Assembly (NCBI RefSeq): GCF_016802865.1
Contig: NZ_JAEVHM010000047.1
Coordinates: forward strand, 1 to 33,876
Origin: Micromonospora parastrephiae
GTDB lineage: Bacteria > Actinomycetota > Actinomycetes > Mycobacteriales > Micromonosporaceae
Direction of reading: 5' to 3'
DNA: 33,876 nucleotides
The notes beneath the pieces are model-generated. The model did no database searches. It saw only the letters and a program-made list of their open reading frames with translations, and was not told the DNA's origin. The position numbers and the translations under genes are program-made. Every line of letters begins with the position of its first letter. Positions within the stretch are counted from its first letter, which is position 1. This document shows positions 7,362 to 14,526 of this stretch, in pieces.

Positions 7362-7377
7362 TCGTACACGTGTTCGA
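7362..7377 (+). promoter_or_regulatory. LexA (SOS) box upstream of the radical SAM gene
   Basis: TCGTACACGTGTTCGA differs at one position from the Gram-positive/actinobacterial consensus TCGAAC-N4-GTTCGA. It ends 9 bp before the ATG at 7387 and overlaps the probable -10 (TCGAAT, 7374-7379), a position well suited to repression by LexA. As I recall, M. tuberculosis Rv2578c, the namesake of the downstream protein family, belongs to the LexA regulon, which supports the call. Confidence 0.75.
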
Positions 7378-7386
7378 ATAGTGGCC

Positions 7387-9396
7387 ATGCGCTGGGACAA
7401 CCTCACCGCTCCCCCGGTCGAGGGAGACCCCGAGCGGGCAGCGCCAGCGACGCCACCCCTGCCGCTGGCGCTGCCCGGCGCCATCACCCGCACGTTCGAC
7501 ACCCCCGAGTTCGCCGGGATGACCTTCTACGAGGTGCAGGCCAAGTCCATCCTCAACCGGGTGCCCGGGCAGTCCCGCGTCCCCTTCGGATGGACGATCA
7601 ACCCGTACCGGGGCTGCTCTCATGCTTGTGTGTACTGCCTGGGCGCGGACACCCCGATCCTGATGGCGGACGGTCGCACGAGGCCGATCAGCGAACTGGA
7701 GCCGGGCGACCGCATCTACGGGACCGAACGACGCGGTGCCTACCGCCGATACGTGATCACCACCGTCCTGGACAAGTGGTCCACGGTGAAGCCGGCCTAC
7801 CGGGTCGCCCTGGAGGACGGCACGACCCTCATCGCCAGCGGGGATCACCGGTTCCTCTCTGAACGTGGCTGGAAGTACGTCGCCGGGGCCAGGCAAGGCA
7901 ACGACCGACGCCCCTACCTGACCACCAACAACCGCCTGATCGGCACCGGTCGTTTCACCGTCGGGCCCAAGGAGTCACCCGACTACCGCCGGGGCTACCT
8001 CTGCGGCCTGACCCGCGGAGATGCGCCCGATGACGAGGCGTTGAGCCGCAGTGAGCGGTACCTCGCCCTCGAAGGGGTGAAAACGCAGCGCTTCAATTTC
8101 ACCCCGGCGGGTCCCACGCGGCGTGCGGTGGCGGCCATCCGAACCTCTGAGCAGGGGGACATCCCGGCGATCACCGAGCTCGTTCGTCGGCCGGTCGAGC
8201 CCAGCGACGAGTGGCTGCTTGGCTTCCTGGCCGGCATCTTCGACGCGGAGGGCAGTTGCAGCAGAGGCGTCCTGCGCATCAGCGACAGCGACGACGCCAT
8301 CCTCGACCAGACGACGGCGGCACTGCGCCATTTCGGGTTCGCCTGCCTGCGAGAAGACCGCGGCCTACCCAACCGGGTGCGGGAGATCAGGCTGGCCGGG
8401 GGTCCAGCCGCCCGGCTCCGGTTCTTTCACCTGACCGATCCGGCCATCACGCGGAAGCGGTCGATCGAGGGCGCCGCGCTGACGCATCAGACCGCGCTCA
8501 GGGTGGTGGGCGTCCAGTCGCTCGGGCTGGAGCTGCCACTGTGGGACATCACCACCGGCACCGGCGACTTCATCGCCGACGGAGTCGTCAGCCACAACTG
8601 CTTCGCCCGTAACACGCACACCTACCTCGATCTCGACGCCGGGGCGGACTTCGACCGGAAGGTGATCGTCAAGGTCAACGCCGGCGAGCTGGCCCGGCGC
8701 GAGCTGGCCGCGCCGAGGTGGCGGGGCGCGCACGTGGCGATGGGCACCAACGTGGACTGCTACCAACGCGCCGAGGGGCGCTACCGGCTGATGCCGCAGA
8801 TCATCGCGGCGTTACGCGACTTCGCCAACCCGTTCTCGATCCTCACGAAGGGCACCCTGATCCTGCGGGACCTGCCGTTGCTGCGCGAGGCCGCCGAGGT
8901 CACCACCGTCGGCATCTCCTACTCGGTGGGCTTCGTCGACGAGCAGCTGTGGCGTGCCGTCGAGCCGGGCACGCCGCACCCGCGCCGCCGCCTGGACGCG
9001 GTCCGGGCGCTCGCCGACGCCGGCTTCTCCGTCGGGGTGCTGATGGCCCCGATCCTCCCCGGGCTGAGCGACGGCGACGAGTCCATCGACGCGACGGTGT
9101 CGGCGATCGCCGCCGCAGGGGCCACCAGCGTGACCCCGCTCGCCCTGCACCTGCGTCCCGGTGCCCGGGAGTGGTACGCGCACTGGCTCGCCCGGGAGTA
9201 TCCGCACCTGGTGCCCCGCTACCGCGAGCTGTACCGGGCCGGCGCGTACGCCCCGCAGGCGTACCAGCGGGAGCTGACCGCTCGGGTGCGCATCGCCGCT
9301 CGCCGGCACGGGCTGCACCGCGGCGAACGGGGTGACAACCGCCAACTGCCCGAGCCACCGCCACCGCCCCCCTCCGAGCAGCTGACCCTGCTGTAG
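7387..9396 (+). CDS. Rv2578c-family radical SAM protein with intein
   Basis: The precursor is 669 residues; after removal of a 321-residue intein (residues 84-404) the mature enzyme is 348 residues. Radical SAM proteins use a [4Fe-4S] cluster and S-adenosylmethionine to make a 5'-deoxyadenosyl radical. The CxxxCxxC motif is Cys77, Cys81 and, in the spliced product, the cysteine starting CFARNTHTYLD. Downstream are VGISYSVGFVDEQLW and VGVLMAPILPGLSDGD, typical of the SPL-like subgroup. The ATG is chosen over an in-frame GTG 6 bp earlier because of its distance from the -10. The upstream LexA box suggests induction by DNA damage, and a repair-related role is inferred from that. The tail PPPPPP is low complexity. 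Confidence 0.92.
   Translation: MRWDNLTAPPVEGDPERAAPATPPLPLALPGAITRTFDTPEFAGMTFYEVQAKSILNRVPGQSRVPFGWTINPYRGCSHACVYCLGADTPILMADGRTRPISELEPGDRIYGTERRGAYRRYVITTVLDKWSTVKPAYRVALEDGTTLIASGDHRFLSERGWKYVAGARQGNDRRPYLTTNNRLIGTGRFTVGPKESPDYRRGYLCGLTRGDAPDDEALSRSERYLALEGVKTQRFNFTPAGPTRRAVAAIRTSEQGDIPAITELVRRPVEPSDEWLLGFLAGIFDAEGSCSRGVLRISDSDDAILDQTTAALRHFGFACLREDRGLPNRVREIRLAGGPAARLRFFHLTDPAITRKRSIEGAALTHQTALRVVGVQSLGLELPLWDITTGTGDFIADGVVSHNCFARNTHTYLDLDAGADFDRKVIVKVNAGELARRELAAPRWRGAHVAMGTNVDCYQRAEGRYRLMPQIIAALRDFANPFSILTKGTLILRDLPLLREAAEVTTVGISYSVGFVDEQLWRAVEPGTPHPRRRLDAVRALADAGFSVGVLMAPILPGLSDGDESIDATVSAIAAAGATSVTPLALHLRPGAREWYAHWLAREYPHLVPRYRELYRAGAYAPQAYQRELTARVRIAARRHGLHRGERGDNRQLPEPPPPPPSEQLTLL
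7636..8598 (+). mobile_element. LAGLIDADG intein inside the radical SAM cluster motif
   Basis: The 321-residue intervening sequence starts with Cys (CLGADTPILMADGRTRPISE, block A) and carries block B (LIASGDHRFLSERGW) with its conserved histidine. It ends DFIADGVVSHN, with penultimate His and terminal Asn, followed by Cys as the +1 extein residue. Two dodecapeptide motifs, RGYLCGLTRGDA and LLGFLAGIFDAEGS, mark a LAGLIDADG homing endonuclease, both with the acidic metal-binding residue. Insertion lies between CSHACVY and CFARN, so the +1 nucleophile is itself the third cluster ligand. The frame is intact and all splicing residues are present, so it is probably active. Confidence 0.93.
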
Positions 9397-9410
9397 CCGG
9401 AGGGCGGCGT

Positions 9411-9416
9411 TACAGT
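9411..9416 (+). promoter_or_regulatory. -10 box of leaderless CoA-binding gene
   Basis: TACAGT, 6 bp before the GTG at 9423, fits the TANNNT box of leaderless actinobacterial genes. No ribosome site is present. Confidence 0.5.
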
Positions 9417-9422
9417 CGGCGG

Positions 9423-9830
9423 GTGCGTACCGCTCAGCAGATCCTCGCCGACTCCGCCGTGATCGCCGTCGTGGGCGCGTCCCGCGACCCCAGCAAGGCC
9501 GCGCACGGTGTGCCGTTGCAGATGCAGCGGTACGGCTGGCGGATCATCCCGGTCAACCCGAGCGTCGACGAGTTGTTCGGCGAGCGGGCGTACCCGACGC
9601 TTGCTGACATCCCGCACCCGGTCGACCTGGTCGACGTGTTCCGGCCGGCGGCGGACGCCGTGCAGGTGGTCCGCGACGCGGTGGCGATCGGCGCCCCTGC
9701 GGTCTGGCTGCAACTGGGCATCGTCTCGGCCGAGGCGCGGCGGATCGCCGAGGAGGCCGGCATGGACTACGTGGAGGACCGCTGCCTCATCGTGGAACGC
9801 GCCGCCGCCGGCCTGACCCGCCTCCGGTAG
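9423..9830 (+). CDS. CoA-binding protein (YccU-like, CoA_binding_2)
   Basis: This 135-residue protein forms one Rossmann-like domain. The nucleotide-binding start is VIAVVGASRDPSKAAHGV, followed by GWRIIPVNPSVDELFGE, where the protein reaches IPVNP, typical of succinyl-CoA synthetase-type CoA-binding folds. VDLVDVFRPAADAVQVV and VWLQLGIVSAEA continue the fold, ending in a conserved MDYVEDRCLIVE. Start GTG at 9423 is preceded by a TACAGT -10 box at leaderless spacing. It follows the radical SAM stop by 26 bp but probably has its own promoter. Ligand binding is inferred from family; the physiological role is unknown. Confidence 0.9.
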   Translation: MRTAQQILADSAVIAVVGASRDPSKAAHGVPLQMQRYGWRIIPVNPSVDELFGERAYPTLADIPHPVDLVDVFRPAADAVQVVRDAVAIGAPAVWLQLGIVSAEARRIAEEAGMDYVEDRCLIVERAAAGLTRLR

Positions 9831-9851
9831 GCGACACGCCCACCCCGCACG

Positions 9852-9925
9852 GTCGATCATGGACTTGTGGTGCCGGGTTCACGGTGTTTCGCGGCACTCA
9901 TCCCCACCACAACTCCATGATCGAC
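9852..9925. repeat. Long imperfect inverted repeat (possible REP/MITE-like element)
   Basis: Left arm 9852-9872 and right arm 9905-9925 pair over 21 bp with a single mismatch. The left arm reads GTCGATCATGGACTTGTGGTG. The loop is 32 nt. It occupies most of the 135 bp between two convergent genes. I have the impression that the GATCATGGA-TTGTGG motif recurs in Micromonosporaceae intergenic regions, but only one copy is present here. It could also act as a bidirectional terminator. Confidence 0.7.
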
Positions 9926-9965
9926 GCGACGGCCGGAGGTGGCGGACGTGGCGGAGTGGCGGGGG

Positions 9966-11162
9966 TTAGAGCTTGTACTCCTTGAGCAGGCCGCGGGAGA
10001 TGATGGTCTTCTGGATCTCCGAGGTGCCCTCGCCGATGAGCAGGAACGGGGCCTCCCGCATCAGCCGCTCGATCTCGTACTCCTTGGAGTAGCCGTAGCC
10101 GCCGTGGATGCGGAACGCCTCCTGGACGACCTCGGCGCAGTACTCGGAGGCGAGCAGCTTGGCCATCCCGGCCTCGACGTCGTTGCGCTGACCGGCGTCC
10201 TTGAGCCGGGCGGCGTTGACCATGAGGGCGTGCGCGGCCTCGATCTTCGTGCCCATCTCGGCGAGCTTGAAGGCGATCGCCTGGTGCCTGGCCAGCGGCT
10301 GGCCGAAGGTCTTGCGCTGCTGGGCGTAAGCGACGGCCAGCTCGAAGGCGCGGATGGAGATGCCGCAGGCGCGGGCGGCGACGTTGACGCGGCCCACCTC
10401 GATGCCGTCCATCATCTGATAGAAGCCGCGGCCCACCTTGTCAGCGCCGCCGAGGATCGCGGAGTCGGGCACGGTCACGCCGTCGAGCACCATCTCGGTG
10501 GTCTCGACGCCCTTGTAGCCCATCTTTTCGATCTTGCCGGGGATGGTGAGGCCGGGCGCGGTCTCGCCGAAGCCCGGCTCCTTCTCCAGCAGGAAGGTGC
10601 TCATGTTGCCGTACACCGAGTCGGCGCCGGTGTCGGTCTTGACCAGGGTGGCCACCACCGCGGAGTACGCCCCGTTGGTGAGCCACATCTTCTGTCCGTT
10701 GAGCACGTAGCGGTCGCCGTCGCGGACCGCGCGGGACTTGATCGCCGACACGTCGGAACCGGTCTCCGGCTCGGACATCGAGAAGGCGCCGCGCACCTCG
10801 CCGGTGGCCATCTTCGGCAACAGGCGGGCCTTCTGCTCGGCGGAGCCGTGCTGGGAGATCAGGTACGCCACGATGAAGTGGGTGTTGACGATGCCGGAGA
10901 TCGACATCCAGCCCCGGGAGAGCTGCTCCACCACCAGCGCGTAGGTGAGCAACGACTCGCCCAGCCCGCCGTACTCCTCGTCGATGGTGAGGCCGAACAG
11001 TCCCATCTCGCGCATCCCGTCGAGGATGTCGGTGGGGTACTCGTCGGCGTGCTCCAGTCGCTGGGCGTGCGGGATGATCTCCTTGTCGGCGAACTCCCGG
11101 ACGGTCTCCAGGATCGATCGCTGCACATCGGTCAGGCCGGGCGTCTGGGCTAGTCGGGCCAT
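9966..11162 (-). CDS. Acyl-CoA dehydrogenase, probable methylsuccinyl-CoA dehydrogenase
   Basis: This 398-residue flavoenzyme would oxidise an acyl-CoA to the 2,3-enoyl-CoA with FAD. The order is an N-terminal helical domain (about 10-120), a beta domain containing FSMSEPETGSDVSAI and MWLTNGAYS, then a C-terminal helical domain with AYAQQRKTFGQPLA and FRIHGGYGYSKEYEIERL. The catalytic base is Glu378 in IGEGTSEIQK. The sequence resembles the acyl-CoA dehydrogenase encoded beside MaoC, CitE and ccr genes in Streptomyces, so methylsuccinyl-CoA is the favoured substrate (inference). It is 398 residues, shorter than proteobacterial methylsuccinyl-CoA dehydrogenases of more than 500. GGAGG precedes the ATG. 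An operator-like repeat lies 37 bp upstream. Confidence 0.92.
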   Translation of the reverse strand: MARLAQTPGLTDVQRSILETVREFADKEIIPHAQRLEHADEYPTDILDGMREMGLFGLTIDEEYGGLGESLLTYALVVEQLSRGWMSISGIVNTHFIVAYLISQHGSAEQKARLLPKMATGEVRGAFSMSEPETGSDVSAIKSRAVRDGDRYVLNGQKMWLTNGAYSAVVATLVKTDTGADSVYGNMSTFLLEKEPGFGETAPGLTIPGKIEKMGYKGVETTEMVLDGVTVPDSAILGGADKVGRGFYQMMDGIEVGRVNVAARACGISIRAFELAVAYAQQRKTFGQPLARHQAIAFKLAEMGTKIEAAHALMVNAARLKDAGQRNDVEAGMAKLLASEYCAEVVQEAFRIHGGYGYSKEYEIERLMREAPFLLIGEGTSEIQKTIISRGLLKEYKL

Positions 11163-11198
11163 CTCAGCCTCCGGGGATCAGCGCACTACTCGTGGGTA

Positions 11199-11216
11199 AC
11201 TGAACGCTGGCTCAGT
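11199..11216. promoter_or_regulatory. Candidate operator upstream of acyl-CoA dehydrogenase
   Basis: ACTGAACGCTGGCTCAGT has 5-bp arms (ACTGA/TCAGT) around an 8-bp spacer, 37 bp upstream of the start. The layout matches TetR-family operators. The CTGA-N8-TCAG core parallels the elements upstream of the MaoC and CitE genes. Confidence 0.4.
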
Positions 11217-11339
11217 ATCGGTGTCCGGAGCCGACGAGGCCAAGGTGACCAGTCCACACAACCGCTGTGAAAAGGTTCACCGCTACGGGTAGCGTCCGGC
11301 AGGAGGGACCTTTCCGACGCCGGCAGGAGGAGGACAGCC

Positions 11340-11842
11340 GTGAGCTACCCGCCGCCGTCGGGACCGCCGGGGGACGAGCCGCCACCGTCACCCTACGAGC
11401 CACCCCGGGACCAGTCGCCGTACGCGCCGGGCCAGCCGTCCTTCGAGCCGCCGCCGGAGCGCTCGCCGTACGGGCCGCCGGCGGACGAACCGTCGCCGTA
11501 CGGACAGCCGGGGCCACACCAGGCAGGACACTGGGGCCAGCAACCGCCGTACGCCCCGCAGGGCCCCTACGGCCAGTACGGCCCACCGTCGGTCGGCCCG
11601 GGTCGAGGCACCAACGTGTTGGCGATCCTGTCGCTGGTGTTCGCCTTCGTGTTTCCTCCGGCCGCGCCGTCCTCGGTCACGTGGCCAAGCGGCAGATCCG
11701 CACCAGCGGCGAGGAGGGTGACCAGCTCGCCACCTGGGGGCTGATCCTCGGGTACGTGTTCACCGGGCTCACCCTGCTGGCCTGCTGCGGCTGGCTGGCC
11801 CTGCTGATCATCGGCAACACCGGCGACAGCGGCGGCTACTGA
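11340..11842 (+). pseudogene. DUF4190 membrane protein (copy 1), one frameshift
   Basis: The GTG at 11340 follows GGAGGAGGA. The first 95 residues are proline/tyrosine-rich and probably disordered (for example SPYGPPADEPSPYGQPGP). A membrane helix follows, NVLAILSLVFAFVF, after which the frame breaks within about 11652-11667. In another frame the DUF4190 core continues as AVLGHVAKRQIRTSGEEGDQ and a second helix, LILGYVFTGLTLLACCGWL, to the TGA at 11840-11842. One added base gives about 167 residues. Such proteins have two membrane helices bracketing a short LGHVAxxQI segment; their function is unknown. A second copy lies at 12880-13414. The 3' end faces the SDR gene 13 bp away. Confidence 0.82.
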
Positions 11843-11855
11843 CCCGCCGCGCCGG

Positions 11856-12611
11856 TCAGCGGAAGCGGGCCTCCCGGACGCTGTTACCGCCGTCCACCAC
11901 CAGCATCTGCCCGGTGATGTACGAGGCGGCCGGCGAGCAGAGGAAGCTGATCGCCGCGGCGACCTCGTCCGGAGTGCCCGGCCGACCCACCGGTGTGCCC
12001 AGCCCCTGCTTGATCTCGGCCATCGTGGACGCCGCGGTGTAGATGGTGCCGGGCGCCACCGCGTTGACGGTCACCCCGTCGGCGATCATCTCCATGGCCA
12101 GCGCCCGGGTCAGCCCGACCACCCCGGCCTTCGCCGCCGCGTACGCGGCCTCGGTGGGCAGCGCGTTGACCGGGCCGGCCGTGGCCGACAGGTTGACGAT
12201 CCGACCCCAACCCCGCTCTGCCATCCCGCCGATGAACGCCCGGCTGCACAGGAACGCGGTGTTCAGGTTGCGGTCGATCTCGCCGCGCCACTCGTCGTAG
12301 GTCAACTGCGCGACCGGCCGCAGCACCTCCGGACTGGCCCGGCTCGCCAGGCCGGCGTTGTTGACCAGCACCTCCACGTCGCCCAACTGCTCGGCGACGG
12401 CGTCCGCCAGAGCGCCGACCTCGGACTCGTCGGTGAGGTCCGCGACGAAGCCGGTCACGCCGAGCTCGCCGGCCCGATCGTGGATGCGCCGCGTGGTGGA
12501 GACGATGGCCACGCGGGCGCCCAGGTCGGCGAGACGGCGGGCCGTCGCGTACCCGATGCCGTCCGCGCTGCCCGCCCCCGTCACCAGGGCGACCCGCCCG
12601 TCGAGCCGCAT
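11856..12611 (-). CDS. SDR-family oxidoreductase (FabG-like)
   Basis: This 251-residue NAD(P)-dependent dehydrogenase/reductase begins [15 protein letters not shown]. The cofactor motif is [10 protein letters not shown], the structural motif is NNAG, and the catalytic Ser-Tyr-Lys set is in LSATAG and AAYAAAKAG. The C-terminus [11 protein letters not shown] is typical of classical SDRs. The start is uncertain: no ribosome site precedes the ATG at 12609-12611, and the frame remains open to an ATG near 12762, adding 50 low-complexity residues ([12 protein letters not shown]...). A GTG two codons upstream is also possible. It is transcribed away from the second DUF4190 gene and lies between the two DUF4190 copies. 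The substrate is unknown. Confidence 0.88.
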   Translation of the reverse strand: MRLDGRVALVTGAGSADGIGYATARRLADLGARVAIVSTTRRIHDRAGELGVTGFVADLTDESEVGALADAVAEQLGDVEVLVNNAGLASRASPEVLRPVAQLTYDEWRGEIDRNLNTAFLCSRAFIGGMAERGWGRIVNLSATAGPVNALPTEAAYAAAKAGVVGLTRALAMEMIADGVTVNAVAPGTIYTAASTMAEIKQGLGTPVGRPGTPDEVAAAISFLCSPAASYITGQMLVVDGGNSVREARFR

Positions 12612-12879
12612 TGTCACCGGGTCGGCGAGCGCGACCGGCTCGTCGGGACCGGGACCGCCGGCCGGCGTGGCCGCACGGGCGCGTCGCGCCATGCCGGGGC
12701 GGCTGACGTCCCGTCTCGGTCGGCTGCCGGAGCGGTCCGCGGCGCGCGCGTCTATTGCCATGCCAGGGATCCTGCCCGTTGCGACCGGCCCGGGCAACGC
12801 GGCACCCGGTAGCGGGGGCGTCGTGTCTACCCGACTCTGGCTACCCTGACGGCGCACCCCGACCTGACGGAGAGTTCGC

Positions 12880-13414
12880 ATGACCAATCCCCCACCGCCC
12901 GGCGCTGGACCGATCCGACCTGGTCGGCCCAGCCGTCCAGCCCACCGCCGGATCCGACCCTCGTGGCCGGTCAGCCGGTGCCCGCCCAACCCGGGCCGCG
13001 GACCCGTACGCGCCGGTCGACCCGTACGCGGGCGCGCAGCCGCCACCGGGCCCGCCGGTGCCGGGCTACGCCCCGCCCGGTTATCCCGCGCCCGGGTACG
13101 CCCCGCCGGGCTATCCGCCGCAGTACTCCGGTTACGGCTACCCGCCGCCGAAGACCAACGGGATGGCCATCGCCGCGCTGGTGTTGGCCCTGGCCGGCTT
13201 CGCGTCCTGCATCACCGCGCCGGTCGGCGCGATCCTCGGGCACGTGGCTCAGAAGCAGATCCGGCTCAGTGGTGAGGGCGGCGCGGGGATGGCGAAGGCG
13301 GCCATCATCATCGGCTGGATCCTCACCGGGCTGCTGGTTCTGCTCATCATCTTCTACGTCGTGGTGATCGTTTTCGCCATCACGACGGGTGCCAGCAGCG
13401 ACAGCACCTACTGA
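12880..13414 (+). pseudogene. DUF4190 membrane protein (copy 2), two frameshifts
   Basis: The ATG at 12880 follows GGAGAG and gives [10 protein letters not shown]. The expected reading then moves to a second frame ([18 protein letters not shown], from 12906) and, near 12993-12998, to a third ([20 protein letters not shown]). The third frame runs through [18 protein letters not shown], the DUF4190 core ILGHVAQKQIRLSGEG, and a second helix AIIIGWILTGLLVLLIIFYV to the TGA at 13412-13414. Both breaks are repaired by one added base each, giving about 178 residues. The architecture equals copy 1: proline-rich tail, helix, short loop, helix. The three sense segments show the same codon bias, so recent sequence error is more likely than decay. 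Confidence 0.82.
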
Positions 13415-13438
13415 CGGCGTAGCGCCGGGGCCCGGGAC

Positions 13439-13470
13439 GACCGCCGGCGGCGGGTGTCCGGCGGCCGGTC
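13439..13470. terminator. Possible bidirectional terminator
   Basis: An imperfect inverted repeat (GACCGCCGGC with GCGGCCGGTC, 8 of 10 paired) lies between the convergent DUF4190 copy 2 and CitE-type genes. There is no U-tract. Confidence 0.35.
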
Positions 13471-13499
13471 ACTCAGGGGCGTGAACGACGAGGTGCGGC

Positions 13500-14420
13500 T
13501 CATCCCGGCGGCCGGCCCTTGGCGGCGATCACGAGCGCCATCTTGCGGGACGCCTCGTCGATCATCTCGTCGCCGAGCATCACCGCGCCCAGCTTGCCGC
13601 CAGCCTCCGAGGTGTAGTGCTCGTACGCGTCGAGGATCAGCTCGGCGTGGTCGTAGTCGGCCTGCGCCGGCTGGTACACCTCGTTGGCGGCGTCGATCTG
13701 ACCCGGGTGCAGCACCCACTTGCCGTCGAAACCCAGCGCCGCCGAGCGCTTCGCCACCTCGCGGAAGGCGTCGACGTCGCGGATCTGCAGGAACGGGCCG
13801 TCGATGGCCTGCTTGTCGTGCATCCGGGCGGCCATCAGGATCCGCATGAGGATGTAGTGGTACGGGTCGCCCGGGTAGTCGGGGATCAGCGCGCCGACCA
13901 CCAACGACCTCATGTTGATCGAGGCCATGAAGTCGGCGGGGCCGAAGATGATGGTCTCCACCCGGGGCGACGCGGCGGCGATGGCGTCCACGTTCACCAG
14001 GCCGGCGGCGTTCTCGATCTGGGCCTCGATGCCGATCCGGCCGACCTCCAGGCCGAGCGTCTTCTCGATCTGGGTGAGCGTCAGGTCCAGCCAGTGCACC
14101 TGCTCGGCGTTCTGCACCTTCGGCAGCATGACGCAGTCCAGGTTCGCGCCGGCGCCCTCGACCACCTCGACGACGTCCCGGTAGGTCCACGGGGTGGTCA
14201 GGTCGTTGACCCGGACCACCCGGGTCTTGCCGGCCCAGTCGCCCTCGTTGAGCGCGGCCACGATGTTCTTGCGCGCGTCCGGCTTGGCCAGCGGGGCGAC
14301 GGCGTCCTCCAGGTCGAGGAAGACCTGGTCGGCCGGGAGACCCTGTGCCTTGCCGAGCATCTTGACGCTGGAACCGGGTACGGCGAGGCAGGACCGGCGG
14401 GGACGACCGACTGCGGCCAT
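13500..14420 (-). CDS. HpcH/HpaI-CitE family CoA lyase, probable malyl/beta-methylmalyl-CoA lyase
   Basis: This 306-residue TIM-barrel protein begins MAAVGRPRRSCLAVPGSS. Family features are QVFLDLEDAVAPLAKPDAR (substrate/metal region), CVMLPKVQNAEQV, IGIEAQIENAAGLVNVDAI with the metal-binding glutamate, and FGPADFMASI with the aspartate. KWVLHPGQIDAANEVY ends the barrel. ATG follows AAGGAG at 8 bp. The sequence resembles the CitE-like protein of the Streptomyces ccr/meaA cluster, so cleavage of beta-methylmalyl-CoA to glyoxylate and propionyl-CoA is the favoured reaction; citrate lyase activity is unlikely without the other citrate lyase subunits. The MaoC and acyl-CoA dehydrogenase partners are nearby on the same strand. 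Confidence 0.9.
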   Translation of the reverse strand: MAAVGRPRRSCLAVPGSSVKMLGKAQGLPADQVFLDLEDAVAPLAKPDARKNIVAALNEGDWAGKTRVVRVNDLTTPWTYRDVVEVVEGAGANLDCVMLPKVQNAEQVHWLDLTLTQIEKTLGLEVGRIGIEAQIENAAGLVNVDAIAAASPRVETIIFGPADFMASINMRSLVVGALIPDYPGDPYHYILMRILMAARMHDKQAIDGPFLQIRDVDAFREVAKRSAALGFDGKWVLHPGQIDAANEVYQPAQADYDHAELILDAYEHYTSEAGGKLGAVMLGDEMIDEASRKMALVIAAKGRPPG

Positions 14421-14480
14421 GGAGCGCTCCTTCCAGCGTCCGGCGGGCACGCCGGCGCCACCTGACGACAGATCCGGAAA

Positions 14481-14496
14481 CTTAACGATCCCAAAG
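14481..14496. promoter_or_regulatory. Candidate operator between CitE-type lyase and SDR genes
   Basis: Read on the minus strand, CTTTGGGATCGTTAAG has the same 4-8-4 layout as the elements upstream of the MaoC and acyl-CoA dehydrogenase genes (CTTA-N8-TAAG and CTGA-N8-TCAG), with one mismatch to the MaoC arms. It lies 61 bp upstream of the lyase start and 31 bp before the divergent SDR start. Weak on its own. Confidence 0.25.
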
Positions 14497-14514
14497 GGCG
14501 TGGTGACGCCACGG

Positions 14515-14520
14515 TAACCT
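14515..14520 (+). promoter_or_regulatory. -10 box of leaderless SDR gene
   Basis: TAACCT is 6 bp upstream of the ATG at 14527, with no ribosome site, as for leaderless actinobacterial transcripts. Confidence 0.5.
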
Positions 14521-14526
14521 CGCGCC

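Noticed and set aside
9939..11153. Long plus-strand open frame (404 codons)
   Set aside because: It is antisense to the acyl-CoA dehydrogenase, which has complete catalytic motifs. Long antisense frames are expected in DNA of this GC content.
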